The notes under the pieces are model-generated. The model saw only the letters and a program-made list of their open reading frames with translations, made no database searches and was not told the origin of the DNA. Positions 18,497 to 26,586 of a stretch of 64,000 nt of DNA are shown here, piece by piece. The position numbers and the translations under genes were made by a program. This DNA comes from Roseomonas elaeocarpi. GTDB taxonomy: Bacteria > Pseudomonadota > Alphaproteobacteria > Acetobacterales > Acetobacteraceae. The stretch lies in contig NZ_JBHLUN010000008.1 of assembly GCF_042433915.1 (NCBI RefSeq), positions 62,001-126,000 of the forward strand, read 5' to 3'. How positions within the stretch are numbered: the stretch's first letter is position 1; each line of letters begins with the position of its first letter.

Positions 18497-19129
18497 TCAG
18501 TCCTTCGCGAGTTCGACCCAGCGGAGATAAGGCCGCTCGGTGGTGAAGCCTTGCGGGAACAGTTCCTTCGCCTGCTCGTCGCTCAGCGACGGGGCCACGA
18601 TCACCTTCTCGCCCGGGCGCCAGTTCACCGGCGTCGCGACCTTGTGCTTGTCGGTGGTCTGCAGGCTGTCGATCACGCGCAACACCTCGTCGAAGTTGCG
18701 GCCCGCACTGGGCGGGTAGACCAGCATCAGGCGGATCTTCTTGTTGGGGTCCACCACGAAGACGGTGCGCACCGTCACCGACGGATCGGCCTCGGGATGG
18801 ATCATGCCGTACAGGTTGGCGACGGTGCGGTCCGGGTCCGAGATCATCGGGAAGTTCACCGGCATGCCCTGCGTCGCGGCAATGTCGGCGTCCCAGCCGG
18901 CATGGTGCTCCAAGGTATCGACCGACAGGCCAATGGCCTTAACGTTGCGGCGGTCGAACTCGGGCTTGAGGCGCGCCGTCATGCCGAGTTCGGTGGTGCA
19001 GACCGGCGTGTAGTCCTTCGGATGGCTGAACAGCACGCCCCAGCTGTTGCCCAGCCATTCGTGGAAGCGAATACGGCCTTCGGTGGTTTCGGCCTCGAAA
19101 TCGGGCGCCACCTGTCCCAGTTGCAGCAT
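18497..19129 (-). CDS. 1-Cys peroxiredoxin (Prx6 type)
   Basis: A 210-residue AhpC/TSA-fold peroxidase. The peroxidatic cysteine is C44 in SHPKDYTPVCTTELG. The long C-terminal domain (VVATPVNWRPGE-like KVATPVNWRPGEKVIV, then GFTTERPYLRWV) marks the Prx6 branch, which uses one cysteine. The start ATG at 19129 has AGGGA upstream, and earlier in-frame sequence is not conserved. It is the first gene of the peroxiredoxin-cysK-cysE operon. Its reductant (glutathione or other) is unknown. Confidence 0.9.
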   Translation of the reverse strand: MLQLGQVAPDFEAETTEGRIRFHEWLGNSWGVLFSHPKDYTPVCTTELGMTARLKPEFDRRNVKAIGLSVDTLEHHAGWDADIAATQGMPVNFPMISDPDRTVANLYGMIHPEADPSVTVRTVFVVDPNKKIRLMLVYPPSAGRNFDEVLRVIDSLQTTDKHKVATPVNWRPGEKVIVAPSLSDEQAKELFPQGFTTERPYLRWVELAKD

Positions 19130-19270
19130 CGCGGGTGTTCCCTGTTCCGTTGAACCGTGCGGCCCGCATGTGGGCACGCGGGCCCGCCCGCCACAACTCC
19201 CCCCGCCCGGCGCCCAGCGCCTCCTTTGCGTCACGCCGCCGAGAGCCACGTTGCGCCCGGTGGCAGCGGC

Positions 19271-19291
19271 TGGTGGCTGGTGGCTGGTGGC
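19271..19291. repeat. Heptanucleotide tandem repeat, 3 units
   Basis: Three perfect copies of TGGTGGC, preceded by a partial GCGGC copy. They lie in the 263-bp divergent gap between the peroxiredoxin operon and the outer-membrane-type gene. The unit length equals that of the repeats at 8872 and 32441. Confidence 0.8.
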
Positions 19292-19392
19292 GGCACACGG
19301 GCCCGGCGCCTTGATGGTTTCCGGCGGCGCGGCGTAGAATCGGACACTTCGCGCCGGGCCCGTCCGGCCGTTGTTCCGGACATCCTCCCAGC

Positions 19393-20181
19393 GTGCAGAG
19401 TTCCCGGTTTCCCGCTTGGCGGCTGCCCATCCTCGTCGGCCTGCTGCTGGCGATGGGCCAAGGCGTGGCCCCCAGCGTGGCCTGGGCCGACGAGCCCGAC
19501 GATCTCGACATGGGCTTTCCCACCACCCTAACCGACCCGGTGGTGGAGGAGCCCGGCAGCGTCGAGCTGCAGACCGCCGCGCAGTACGACCGGCGGCACC
19601 GGCACGACACCTTCCTGCTGACGCCGCAGATCCAGGTGGGTGCGGCGCGCAACCTGCAGCTGACGCTGGGCGTGCCCTACACGGTGGGCTCGGGCCAGGA
19701 TGCCAACCAGGGCGACCTCGACCTCAGCGCCCTGTACCGGCTGAACGAGGAAACACGGCTGCTGCCATCCTTTGGCCTGCAGCTGGACGCCACCAGCCCG
19801 ATCGGTCCCGGCGACCGTTCCACCGAGGTGCAGCTCACCGGCATCGCCATGCGCACGGTCGATCCGCAGGGGCGCAAGCGGGTTCACCTGAACCTCACCT
19901 GGATGCACCGCTTCGACCCGGACATGACGGAACGGGCGGAGCGGTATCGCGCGGTCGTGGGCTACAGCCAGTTGCTGGCGCAGGACTGGGCCCTCGTGCT
20001 GGACGCCCTGCACCAGAGCGAGGAACGGCACGAGCACGACAGCAACATCCTGGAGGCCGGCTTGCGCTACCGCGTCAACGACGACGTGGTGGTGGGGCTG
20101 GGCGGCGGCCGCGGCTTCGGGCACGACGCCACCCACGCGCGGGTGCTGCTGAGCCTGCAGATCACGCTGCATGACGGCTGA
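19393..20181 (+). CDS. Outer-membrane beta-barrel-like protein (phenol MetA/transporter-type)
   Basis: A 262-residue exported protein with a signal peptide (residues about 1-32, ending SVAWADEP). The mature chain is made of alternating amphipathic strands such as VELQTAAQYDRR, LQLTLGVPYTVG, VQLTGIAMRTV, VHLNLTWMHRF and VVVGLGGGRGFG, a pattern like the small beta-barrels annotated as transporter or MetA-pathway proteins. The role is unknown. The start is GTG with no strong ribosome site, so it is tentative. Its end overlaps the following hydrolase gene by 11 bases. Confidence 0.65.
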   Translation: MQSSRFPAWRLPILVGLLLAMGQGVAPSVAWADEPDDLDMGFPTTLTDPVVEEPGSVELQTAAQYDRRHRHDTFLLTPQIQVGAARNLQLTLGVPYTVGSGQDANQGDLDLSALYRLNEETRLLPSFGLQLDATSPIGPGDRSTEVQLTGIAMRTVDPQGRKRVHLNLTWMHRFDPDMTERAERYRAVVGYSQLLAQDWALVLDALHQSEERHEHDSNILEAGLRYRVNDDVVVGLGGGRGFGHDATHARVLLSLQITLHDG

Positions 20182-21289
20182 GATGCGGCGCCGTCTCCTC
20201 GCGCTGCTGCTGGCGGTGCTGGCAGCGCTTCCGGCGCAAGCGCAGGACCGGGATGTCGGTGCCACGCCATCGGCGCAGGCGGCCTACGAGTCGCTGTTCT
20301 CCGCCGCGACGCTCGGACCCGCCTCGCGGGGGCCGAGCGCGGTGCTGGGCTGGACGCAGGGCTATCGCGGCACCGTTCCCAACGCCGCCTTCGCCATCGC
20401 CGTGGCGCCGAACGGCGGCAGTATCTGGCGCTTCGTGTCCGGCCAGCCCACGCCCGAGGCGGCGCGCGACGCGGCGCTGGCGGGATGCCGCGAAGCGCAG
20501 GGCCGATCCTTGCCCGGGGTCGAGTGCCGCATCCTGGCGCTGAACGGCGCCGTGGACGGCCACCCCGTGCTGCAACCGGCGGAGGCGCGCGTCGGGCCGC
20601 TGCGTGCCAGCCCCCTTCACGAGTATCACGGGCCGCACGCCGCCGCAGGCGTCATCGTCTACAGCCACGGCTACGGCGGCCCCGCGGCGGACAACCGCGG
20701 CAACCCGACGCCGGCCTGGCTGTCGGCCTTCAACGACCTGGGCTGGGACGTGTTCCGCTTCGACCGCGCGCCTGGCGGCGACGACCTGTTCCGCGCCGTG
20801 GCCGCGCTGAAGGAGGCGGTGCCGCAGCTGCATGCCATGGGCTACCGACAGGTGGTGCTGGCGGGCCAGTCGCGCGGCGGCTGGCAGTCGCTGCTCGCAG
20901 GGGCCGAGCTGCCGGCGGAGGCGGTGTCGGCGGTGATCGCCACCGCGCCGGCCGCGCACGGCACCACCGACGCCACGCATGCCGGCGCGCGGGAAGACTG
21001 GGAGCGGCTGCTGGCCGAGCTGCCGCGCGGGCGGCTCCGCGTGGCGGTGGGGCTGTTCGACCGCGACCCCTTCGACCCGGACCCCGACTGGCGGGCGGAG
21101 CGGCTGGCGGAGATCGGGCAGGAACGTGGGGCACCGACCCTGGCGCTGCGCCCGTCGCGCGGGCGCATCGAAGGGCATGGCGGGGCCGGAAACCTCGCCT
21201 TCACAGGCCTCTACACCGGCTGCTTCCTGGCGCTGGTGCTCTCGCCGCAGCCGCCCGAGGGCCTGCGCCAGGACCCCTGCCCGCGCTGA
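20171..21289 (+). CDS. Secreted alpha/beta-fold hydrolase
   Basis: A 372-residue exported protein. A signal peptide covers about residues 1-25 (RRRLLALLLAVLAALPAQAQ). A preceding DUF-like region (about 30-130, with WTQGYRGTVPNAAFAIA) is followed by an alpha/beta-hydrolase core with VYSHGYGG as the oxyanion strand, GQSRGG as the nucleophile elbow and a late GHGGAGN His. The substrate is unknown. The ATG at 20171 overlaps the upstream barrel gene; ATG 20183 (MRRRLL) is an equally good start. Confidence 0.7.
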   Translation: MTAEMRRRLLALLLAVLAALPAQAQDRDVGATPSAQAAYESLFSAATLGPASRGPSAVLGWTQGYRGTVPNAAFAIAVAPNGGSIWRFVSGQPTPEAARDAALAGCREAQGRSLPGVECRILALNGAVDGHPVLQPAEARVGPLRASPLHEYHGPHAAAGVIVYSHGYGGPAADNRGNPTPAWLSAFNDLGWDVFRFDRAPGGDDLFRAVAALKEAVPQLHAMGYRQVVLAGQSRGGWQSLLAGAELPAEAVSAVIATAPAAHGTTDATHAGAREDWERLLAELPRGRLRVAVGLFDRDPFDPDPDWRAERLAEIGQERGAPTLALRPSRGRIEGHGGAGNLAFTGLYTGCFLALVLSPQPPEGLRQDPCPR

Positions 21290-21417
21290 GCCGCCCTCAG
21301 GGCCGCCGACACGCCGGTCGCGAACGAGCCGCCCGTGGAGTCGCCAGCTGGGCAATGGCCGGGCGGCGGATGCCGGCTGGAGCCTTCGTGTTCGAGCGCC
21401 GCCGCGAGGATGACCGG

Positions 21418-22155
21418 TCAGAGCATCCCCTTGAGCCGCAGCAGCGCAAAGGCCGAGATCGTCGACTGGTCGTCGATCACGCCGTCGCGGATCATCCGCT
21501 CCACCTCCGCCAGCGGGATGGCGCGGGTCACCAGGTCCTGCTCCTCCGGCTCCAGCGCGGCCTGACCGGGGCGCAGGCCGCGCGCCAGGAAGACGTGGTT
21601 CGCCTGGGTGCAGAAGCCGTAGGCGAGGAAGAGCCGCCCGGCATAGTGCATCTCCGCCGCCTCGAGCCCGGTTTCCTCGCGCAGCTCGGCGCGCGCCAGC
21701 ACCAGCGGGTCGGTGCCGGGCCGGGTCTCCCACATGCCCTGCACGAACTCCCATGCGCGGCGGCGGACCGGGTAGCGATACTGCTCGATCATGTGGAGCA
21801 TCCCGTCCTCGATCGCCGCCACGGTGGCGAAGTCGGTCTTCTCCACCACGCCGAACAGGCCGGGCGAGCCGTCGCGGCGGCGCACCGTGTCCTCGCGCAG
21901 CCGCATCCAGCGATTCTCGTAGATCAGACGGCTGCCGGTGGTGGTGATGTCGTGGTCGCCCTCGCCCTGGAGCGAGGTACTGGACGAGGTACCGGATGAT
22001 GCACCCGACAGGGCCGCGGCGGCCGAGGCGCCGGACGGCGCGCCGCCTGACGGCGAGGTGCCGCTGCGTCCGGTCTGGTCGGCCCGTGGCTCATCCCGTG
22101 GAGGAGCCGTTGACCCGTTCCGCCCAGGCTCCGATGGCCCGGAGCCGCTGCTCAT
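21418..22155 (-). CDS. NUDIX hydrolase
   Basis: A 245-residue protein. The catalytic part (from about residue 75) resembles ADP-ribose/nucleoside-diphosphate-sugar pyrophosphatases: VEKTDFATVAAI, EQYRYPVRRRAWEFVQGMWE and the core AELREETGL of the Nudix box. The box has one or more extra residues between G and the RE core, a known variant. The first 75 residues are a Ser/Gly/Ala/Pro low-complexity segment, unusual for the family and perhaps a wrong or extended start. The ATG used shares ATGA with the stop of the metallo-hydrolase gene. Confidence 0.78.
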   Translation of the reverse strand: MSSGSGPSEPGRNGSTAPPRDEPRADQTGRSGTSPSGGAPSGASAAAALSGASSGTSSSTSLQGEGDHDITTTGSRLIYENRWMRLREDTVRRRDGSPGLFGVVEKTDFATVAAIEDGMLHMIEQYRYPVRRRAWEFVQGMWETRPGTDPLVLARAELREETGLEAAEMHYAGRLFLAYGFCTQANHVFLARGLRPGQAALEPEEQDLVTRAIPLAEVERMIRDGVIDDQSTISAFALLRLKGML

Positions 22156-22841
22156 CCGGCGGCGCCGTCGCCGGCATAGGGGTTGGTGCGCCGCTCCTCG
22201 CCCAGCGTGCCGCCGGCGCCGTGGCCGCACAGGAAGGGCATGTCGTCACCCAGCGGAAACAGCTTCTCGCGGATGACGCGGATCAGCCCCGGCCCGTCGC
22301 CGTAAGGAAAATCGGTGCGCCCCACGGAGCCCTTGAACAACACGTCGCCCACGATCGCGAGCGAGCCGTCCTCGGCATGGAACACGACGTGGCCGGGCGT
22401 GTGGCCCGGGCAGTGCAGCACGCCGAAGCGGCGACCGGCGATCTCCACCGTGTCGCCCTCGTTCAGCCAGCGGCCCGGCGTGACCGGGCGGCCGACGAAG
22501 CCGTACTGCGCCGTCGACTTCGCCAGCCCGTCGAGCAGGAAGCGGTCGGCCTCGTGCGGGCCTTCCACGGGGATGCGCAGCGTTTCGCTCAGCTCCGCCG
22601 CGCCGGCGGCGTGGTCCAGGTGGCCGTGGGTCAGCAGGATTTTCTCCGCCGTGACGCCAAGCTCCTCGAGCGCCTGCAGCACCGCGCTGGCCTCGCCCGG
22701 ATCGACCACGGTGCCGCGCATGGTGCGCTCGTCCCACAGCAGCAGGCAGTTCTGCCGGAAGGGCGTGACCGGCACGACGGCGCCGCGCAGCGGCGAGGTG
22801 TCGTCCGGCGGACTCGCCTGCGGAGGGACGGTGGAAGCCAT
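22152..22841 (-). CDS. MBL-fold metallo-hydrolase (glyoxalase II-like)
   Basis: A 229-residue metallo-beta-lactamase-fold hydrolase with all metal ligands: THGHLDH (H72, H74, D76, H77), H146 and H150 in CPGHTPGH, D165 in GDVLF and H206 in LCGHG. This motif set and size fit the YcbL/glyoxalase II-like group, which hydrolyses thioesters such as S-lactoylglutathione. The first 20 residues are Pro-rich and poorly conserved. It is coupled to the downstream NUDIX gene by ATGA overlap and divergent from the GntR gene. Confidence 0.85.
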   Translation of the reverse strand: MASTVPPQASPPDDTSPLRGAVVPVTPFRQNCLLLWDERTMRGTVVDPGEASAVLQALEELGVTAEKILLTHGHLDHAAGAAELSETLRIPVEGPHEADRFLLDGLAKSTAQYGFVGRPVTPGRWLNEGDTVEIAGRRFGVLHCPGHTPGHVVFHAEDGSLAIVGDVLFKGSVGRTDFPYGDGPGLIRVIREKLFPLGDDMPFLCGHGAGGTLGEERRTNPYAGDGAAG

Positions 22842-23080
22842 GGCCCTTTGGGTCCTTACCAGGTGGCTGTCGCGCGGTGCCGGCGTCCGGCGCCGTGAGA
22901 AGGGCGACACGAGCTGTCTCGCCATCTCCCGCATCGCACAACACGGGGGTTCCCGCCAATCCCGCCCCTCGTCGCGGCACATGGTGCTTGCGGGATGCGG
23001 CAGGACGTGGGGAAATCACTCCCGAGCAACGCGACACTCTGTTGTTGCGAGAAGCACTGCAACCTGATATTTCAGCGCTC

Positions 23081-23782
23081 GTGCTTGCCTCCGCTCTCCT
23101 GCCCCTGTCGGACACCGAAACCGCCTCGTTGTCGGACCGTGTCTATGGCCGGCTCCGCGACGCGATCATCGCGGGTTCGCTCGTGCCCAGGGCGCGGGTG
23201 TCGGAGCGGATGCTGGCGGGCGTTCTCGGCGTGTCTGCCGCCCCGGTGCGCGAGGCGCTGCGGCGGCTGGAAAGCGAGGGGCTGGTGATCACCCTGCCCC
23301 GCCGCGGCACGCTGGTGGCGGATTTCGGGCCCGAGCAGCTGGAAAAGATGGGCCGCATCCGCGTGGCGCTGGAAGGCACCGCTGCCGCCTTCGCCGCGCG
23401 GCAGGCCACGCCCGAACATATCGAGGCGCTGACCGCGCAGCTGGCCGTGATGCGCGAGGCCACCGAGGCCGGCGACGCGGAAGCCCTGGCCCAGGCCAAC
23501 GAGCGCTTCCACGACATGATCCATGAGATCGCCGATAACGCCTTCCTGGAGCAGATGCTGCGCTCGCTGCGCGGCTACGACCGGGTGGGACGCCGCCGCA
23601 TCCTGGCGGCACCGGGCGAGCTGAAGCTGGCGCTGCAGGAACATGCGGCGCTGGTGGAAGCGCTGCGGGAGCGCGACGGGGAAGAGGCCGAGGCGCGGAT
23701 GCGCGCGCACGCCTTGCGATCACTGCAACAAGCATTCTGGGCGCCGTTCGATGCGCCCGGACACGGAGGGAAACTCGCCTGA
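23081..23782 (+). CDS. GntR family transcriptional regulator (FCD domain)
   Basis: A 233-residue regulator. The winged helix-turn-helix spans about residues 18-80 (SLSDRVYGRLRDAIIAGSL, then SERMLAGVLGVSAAPVREALRRLESEGLV). An all-helical FCD ligand domain follows, with metal-site His residues in NERFHDMIHEI and LQEHAALVEAL. The start is uncertain: GTG 23081 lacks a clear ribosome site, and in-frame TTG codons lie upstream. Its stop shares one base with the DHDPS-family ATG (TGATG), so it probably regulates that gene and itself in response to the pathway substrate. Confidence 0.85.
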   Translation: MLASALLPLSDTETASLSDRVYGRLRDAIIAGSLVPRARVSERMLAGVLGVSAAPVREALRRLESEGLVITLPRRGTLVADFGPEQLEKMGRIRVALEGTAAAFAARQATPEHIEALTAQLAVMREATEAGDAEALAQANERFHDMIHEIADNAFLEQMLRSLRGYDRVGRRRILAAPGELKLALQEHAALVEALRERDGEEAEARMRAHALRSLQQAFWAPFDAPGHGGKLA

Positions 23783-24702
23783 TGGACAAGGAAAAGCTGG
23801 CCGCTGCACTGCGCGGCATCTCGGGGATCCTGGTGACGCCCTACGACCGTGAGGGCAACATCAACCCGCAGGCGCTCCGGCCGATCATCGATCGCGCCAC
23901 GGCGGCCGGCGTACACGGCCTGACGGTGAACGGCAACACCAGCGAGTTCTACAGCCTGTCGCTGGCCGAGGCCGAGCGCATGCAGGCCGAGGTTCCCGCG
24001 ATGGTGAACGGCCGCGCCGCGGTGATCGCGGGCATCGGCCGCTCGCTCGTGGAAGCCAAGCAGCTGGCGCGCGGTGCCAAGAAGGCCGGCGCCGACGTGC
24101 TGATGGTGCACCAGCCCCCCGACCCCTTCTGTGCCCCGCGCGGCGTGAAGGCCTATCTCGAGGGCGTGGCCGAGGCCGGCGAGCTGCCGATCATCCTCTA
24201 CCTGCGCAACGATAGCATGGGCATCGAGCGCATCGTCGAGCTGGCCAGCCTGCCCGGCGTGGTCGGCGTGAAGTGGGCGACGCAGAACCCGCTGCTGCTC
24301 GCGCAGGCGATCCGCCGCACGCGCCACCTCGGCGTGAACTGGGTCTGCGGCCTGGCCGAGCCCTGGGCGCCCCCGATGTACGGCGTGGGCGCGCGCGGCT
24401 TCACCTCGGGCCTGATCAACGTTCTGCCGGAGCGTTCGGTGGCGATCCACAAGGCGCTGGAAGCCGGCGACTACAGCAGCGCCAACGCCGCGATCGAGGA
24501 GATCGACCCCTTCGAGGTGCTGCGCGCGCAGGAACTCGGCGGCGCCAACGTGTCGGTGGTCAAGGCCGCGCTGAACCTGATGGGCCAGGAGGTCGGCCCC
24601 GCCCGTCCGCCGGCGGCCTGGCCGCTCACGGCCGAGGCGCAGGCGACGCTGGAAAAGCTGCTCGCCGGCTGGGGTATCCTGGGCGGCCGCAAGGCGGCCT
24701 GA
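23782..24702 (+). CDS. Dihydrodipicolinate synthase family (class I aldolase) protein
   Basis: A 306-residue TIM-barrel lyase of the DapA/NanA superfamily. The Schiff-base lysine is K164 in GVKWATQNP and the tyrosine is Y140 in IILYLRND. The N-terminal GILVTPYDREGNIN and the GNTSEFYSL loop (where DapA has GTTGE) point away from lysine biosynthesis and towards a 2-keto acid dehydratase or aldolase. The partner GntR-FCD regulator, which shares the TGATG overlap, supports a catabolic sugar-acid role. The exact substrate is not predictable. Confidence 0.85.
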   Translation: MDKEKLAAALRGISGILVTPYDREGNINPQALRPIIDRATAAGVHGLTVNGNTSEFYSLSLAEAERMQAEVPAMVNGRAAVIAGIGRSLVEAKQLARGAKKAGADVLMVHQPPDPFCAPRGVKAYLEGVAEAGELPIILYLRNDSMGIERIVELASLPGVVGVKWATQNPLLLAQAIRRTRHLGVNWVCGLAEPWAPPMYGVGARGFTSGLINVLPERSVAIHKALEAGDYSSANAAIEEIDPFEVLRAQELGGANVSVVKAALNLMGQEVGPARPPAAWPLTAEAQATLEKLLAGWGILGGRKAA

Positions 24703-24720
24703 ACCGCCTCCGTCACGGCG

Positions 24721-24755
24721 GCGCGGCGCCCGGGGATGAACCCGGGGCGCCGCGC
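24721..24755. terminator. Long GC hairpin terminator between convergent genes
   Basis: GCGCGGCGCCCGGG (24721-24734) pairs with CCCGGGGCGCCGCGC (24741-24755) over 14 bp with one bulged G and a 6-nt GATGAA loop. It lies between the DHDPS-family gene and the convergent esterase gene, so it can serve both. Confidence 0.7.
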
Positions 24756-24759
24756 GCCC

Positions 24760-26331
24760 TCAGAACTGCTTTTCAGCCAGCAACACGGCCTTGTTCGGGG
24801 CGATCACCTCCACCATCCGGGTTTCCGGTCCCAGCTCCAGAAGTCGCTGGTTGGTGCCGTTGAAGGCGTCCCAGGCCGGCAGGCCGTCGCCGTTGGGGTT
24901 GCCGGTGCGGGCGAAGTTCACCCAATAGGCCGACATCGCCTTGGACAGCTCGGTGTCGAGCGAGGTCCAGGGCCGGTCGAGGCGGGCCTGGTTGCCGAAG
25001 ACGTAGGGCAGCTCGCTGGAATGGAAGGCGCCGTACTGCGGGTACTGCGGCCAGGGCGTCGGGCGGTTGAAGAAGTAGAGGTAGTTCGGCGAGTCCCCCG
25101 TGCTCGCGCGCATGTTGGCGAGCCAAGCGAGGCCGAAGCGCCGCTCGTCGCGCATCAGCGTGCGCTGCACCTCGTGCGCCTCATCATCCGAACTGGCCCC
25201 GTAGAGCGCGTTGAAGACGTCGGTCTGCAGCGGGTAGCTGCGCGCGCCGTACTGGCGCAGCTGGTCCACGCCCCAGCTGCCGTAATCCTTCTCGCTGCCG
25301 CGCTCGTCACGATTGGTGCCGGCGAGGATGGGAACGTCGTTCTGCGCATGCCTCAGGTAGATGGCGGACACGCGATCGGGCAGCAGCCTGCCGTCGATCA
25401 CCGGCCCGCGGATCGGCTGCTTGTCCACCGACAGGCGGTTGATGTCGGCGGCGCTGGCGGAGCGTAGCGCGGCGAGGTCGTTGAAGCCCGCATCGTGCGC
25501 CCAGTCGGCACCGATCTTCTCGGCCTCGGCGCGCGGGAGGCCCACCATCTCGGTCGGTCGGGCGGGATAGTTGGTGATGGTGGTGCCGGGCGCGCTGTCC
25601 ATGATGGCGCGCTGATAGAGGCCCTTGGCCAGCGGCGAGGCGTTGAGCACCATCACCGCCTGCGCCCCGGCGGACTGGCCCATGATCGTGACGTTGCCGG
25701 GGTCGCCGCCCAGCGCCGCGACGTTTTCCTTGATCCAGCGCAGCGCCGCGATCTGGTCGTACAGGGCGTAGTTGCCGGAGGAGCCCGACTCGGCGGAAAG
25801 CGCGGGATGCGCCAGCAGGCCGAACACGCCCAGCCGGTAGTTGACGGTCACGAAGACCACGCCCTGGTGGGAAATGTTCTCGCCGTCATAGACCGGGATG
25901 CTGCCCGAGCCTTCCGTGAAGCCGCCGCCGTGAAAGAACACGATCACCGGCAGCTTGCTGCCACCCGCGGGTGCCCAGGCGTTCAGGGTGAGGCAGTCCT
26001 CCGACATCGACCCGGTGTGGAGGTATTCCAGGGTCCAGGGCAGGCGGGGCCCGGTGACCTCCTTCTGCATGCAGCCGGCGCCGAACTGCGTGGCGGGCCG
26101 CACACCCTGCCAGGCGCTGACGGGCTGCGGTTCCCGCCAGCGCAGGGCACCGACCGGCGGCGCGGCGTAGGGGATGCCCTTCCAGCTCGCGGTGCTGCCG
26201 TCCTGGGACAGCGCCCCCTGCAGCTGACCGGAGGCGGTGCTGACGGGCGGAAGTTCCGCCGCGATGGCCGCCATGGGCGGCAGCAGGACCAGCCCGAACA
26301 GGGCGGCCCCCATGGCCAAGGCTTTGTGCAT
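24760..26331 (-). CDS. Secreted type-B carboxylesterase
   Basis: A 523-residue exported esterase. A signal peptide covers residues 1 to about 25 (MHKALAMGAALFGLVLLPPMAA). The catalytic apparatus is visible: oxyanion HGGGF at about 134-138, the nucleophile S220 in MGQSAGAQ (where many family members have GESAG), an acidic residue in the GTNRDE segment and His in AFHSSELPYVFG. EDCLTLN and the paired cysteines are family-typical. The start has GGGGA upstream. The substrate is unknown. It is transcribed towards the DHDPS-family gene and separated by a terminator. Confidence 0.87.
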   Translation of the reverse strand: MHKALAMGAALFGLVLLPPMAAIAAELPPVSTASGQLQGALSQDGSTASWKGIPYAAPPVGALRWREPQPVSAWQGVRPATQFGAGCMQKEVTGPRLPWTLEYLHTGSMSEDCLTLNAWAPAGGSKLPVIVFFHGGGFTEGSGSIPVYDGENISHQGVVFVTVNYRLGVFGLLAHPALSAESGSSGNYALYDQIAALRWIKENVAALGGDPGNVTIMGQSAGAQAVMVLNASPLAKGLYQRAIMDSAPGTTITNYPARPTEMVGLPRAEAEKIGADWAHDAGFNDLAALRSASAADINRLSVDKQPIRGPVIDGRLLPDRVSAIYLRHAQNDVPILAGTNRDERGSEKDYGSWGVDQLRQYGARSYPLQTDVFNALYGASSDDEAHEVQRTLMRDERRFGLAWLANMRASTGDSPNYLYFFNRPTPWPQYPQYGAFHSSELPYVFGNQARLDRPWTSLDTELSKAMSAYWVNFARTGNPNGDGLPAWDAFNGTNQRLLELGPETRMVEVIAPNKAVLLAEKQF

Positions 26332-26586
26332 GATCGTTTCCCCTTCGCTGCTTCGGTCGCGCGATTCCCGCGAGAGTGCCTCGTTGGAGAAGGATGTGCG
26401 AGCTCTGCGCAATGATGTGGGGCGGAACAAGGATTGTGACGCGACGGCGCTGATCGGAGGAAGCGCCCAGCAACCCGCCGGCGGGTCCCGTCGCGCCGTC
26501 AGGAAAGCAGGGGGTTCCTGGCGGCTCAACTTGCACCGGGACGGCGGTGGTTCCGCCGTCCCGAAAGGCATTCACCCTGCGCTTCG

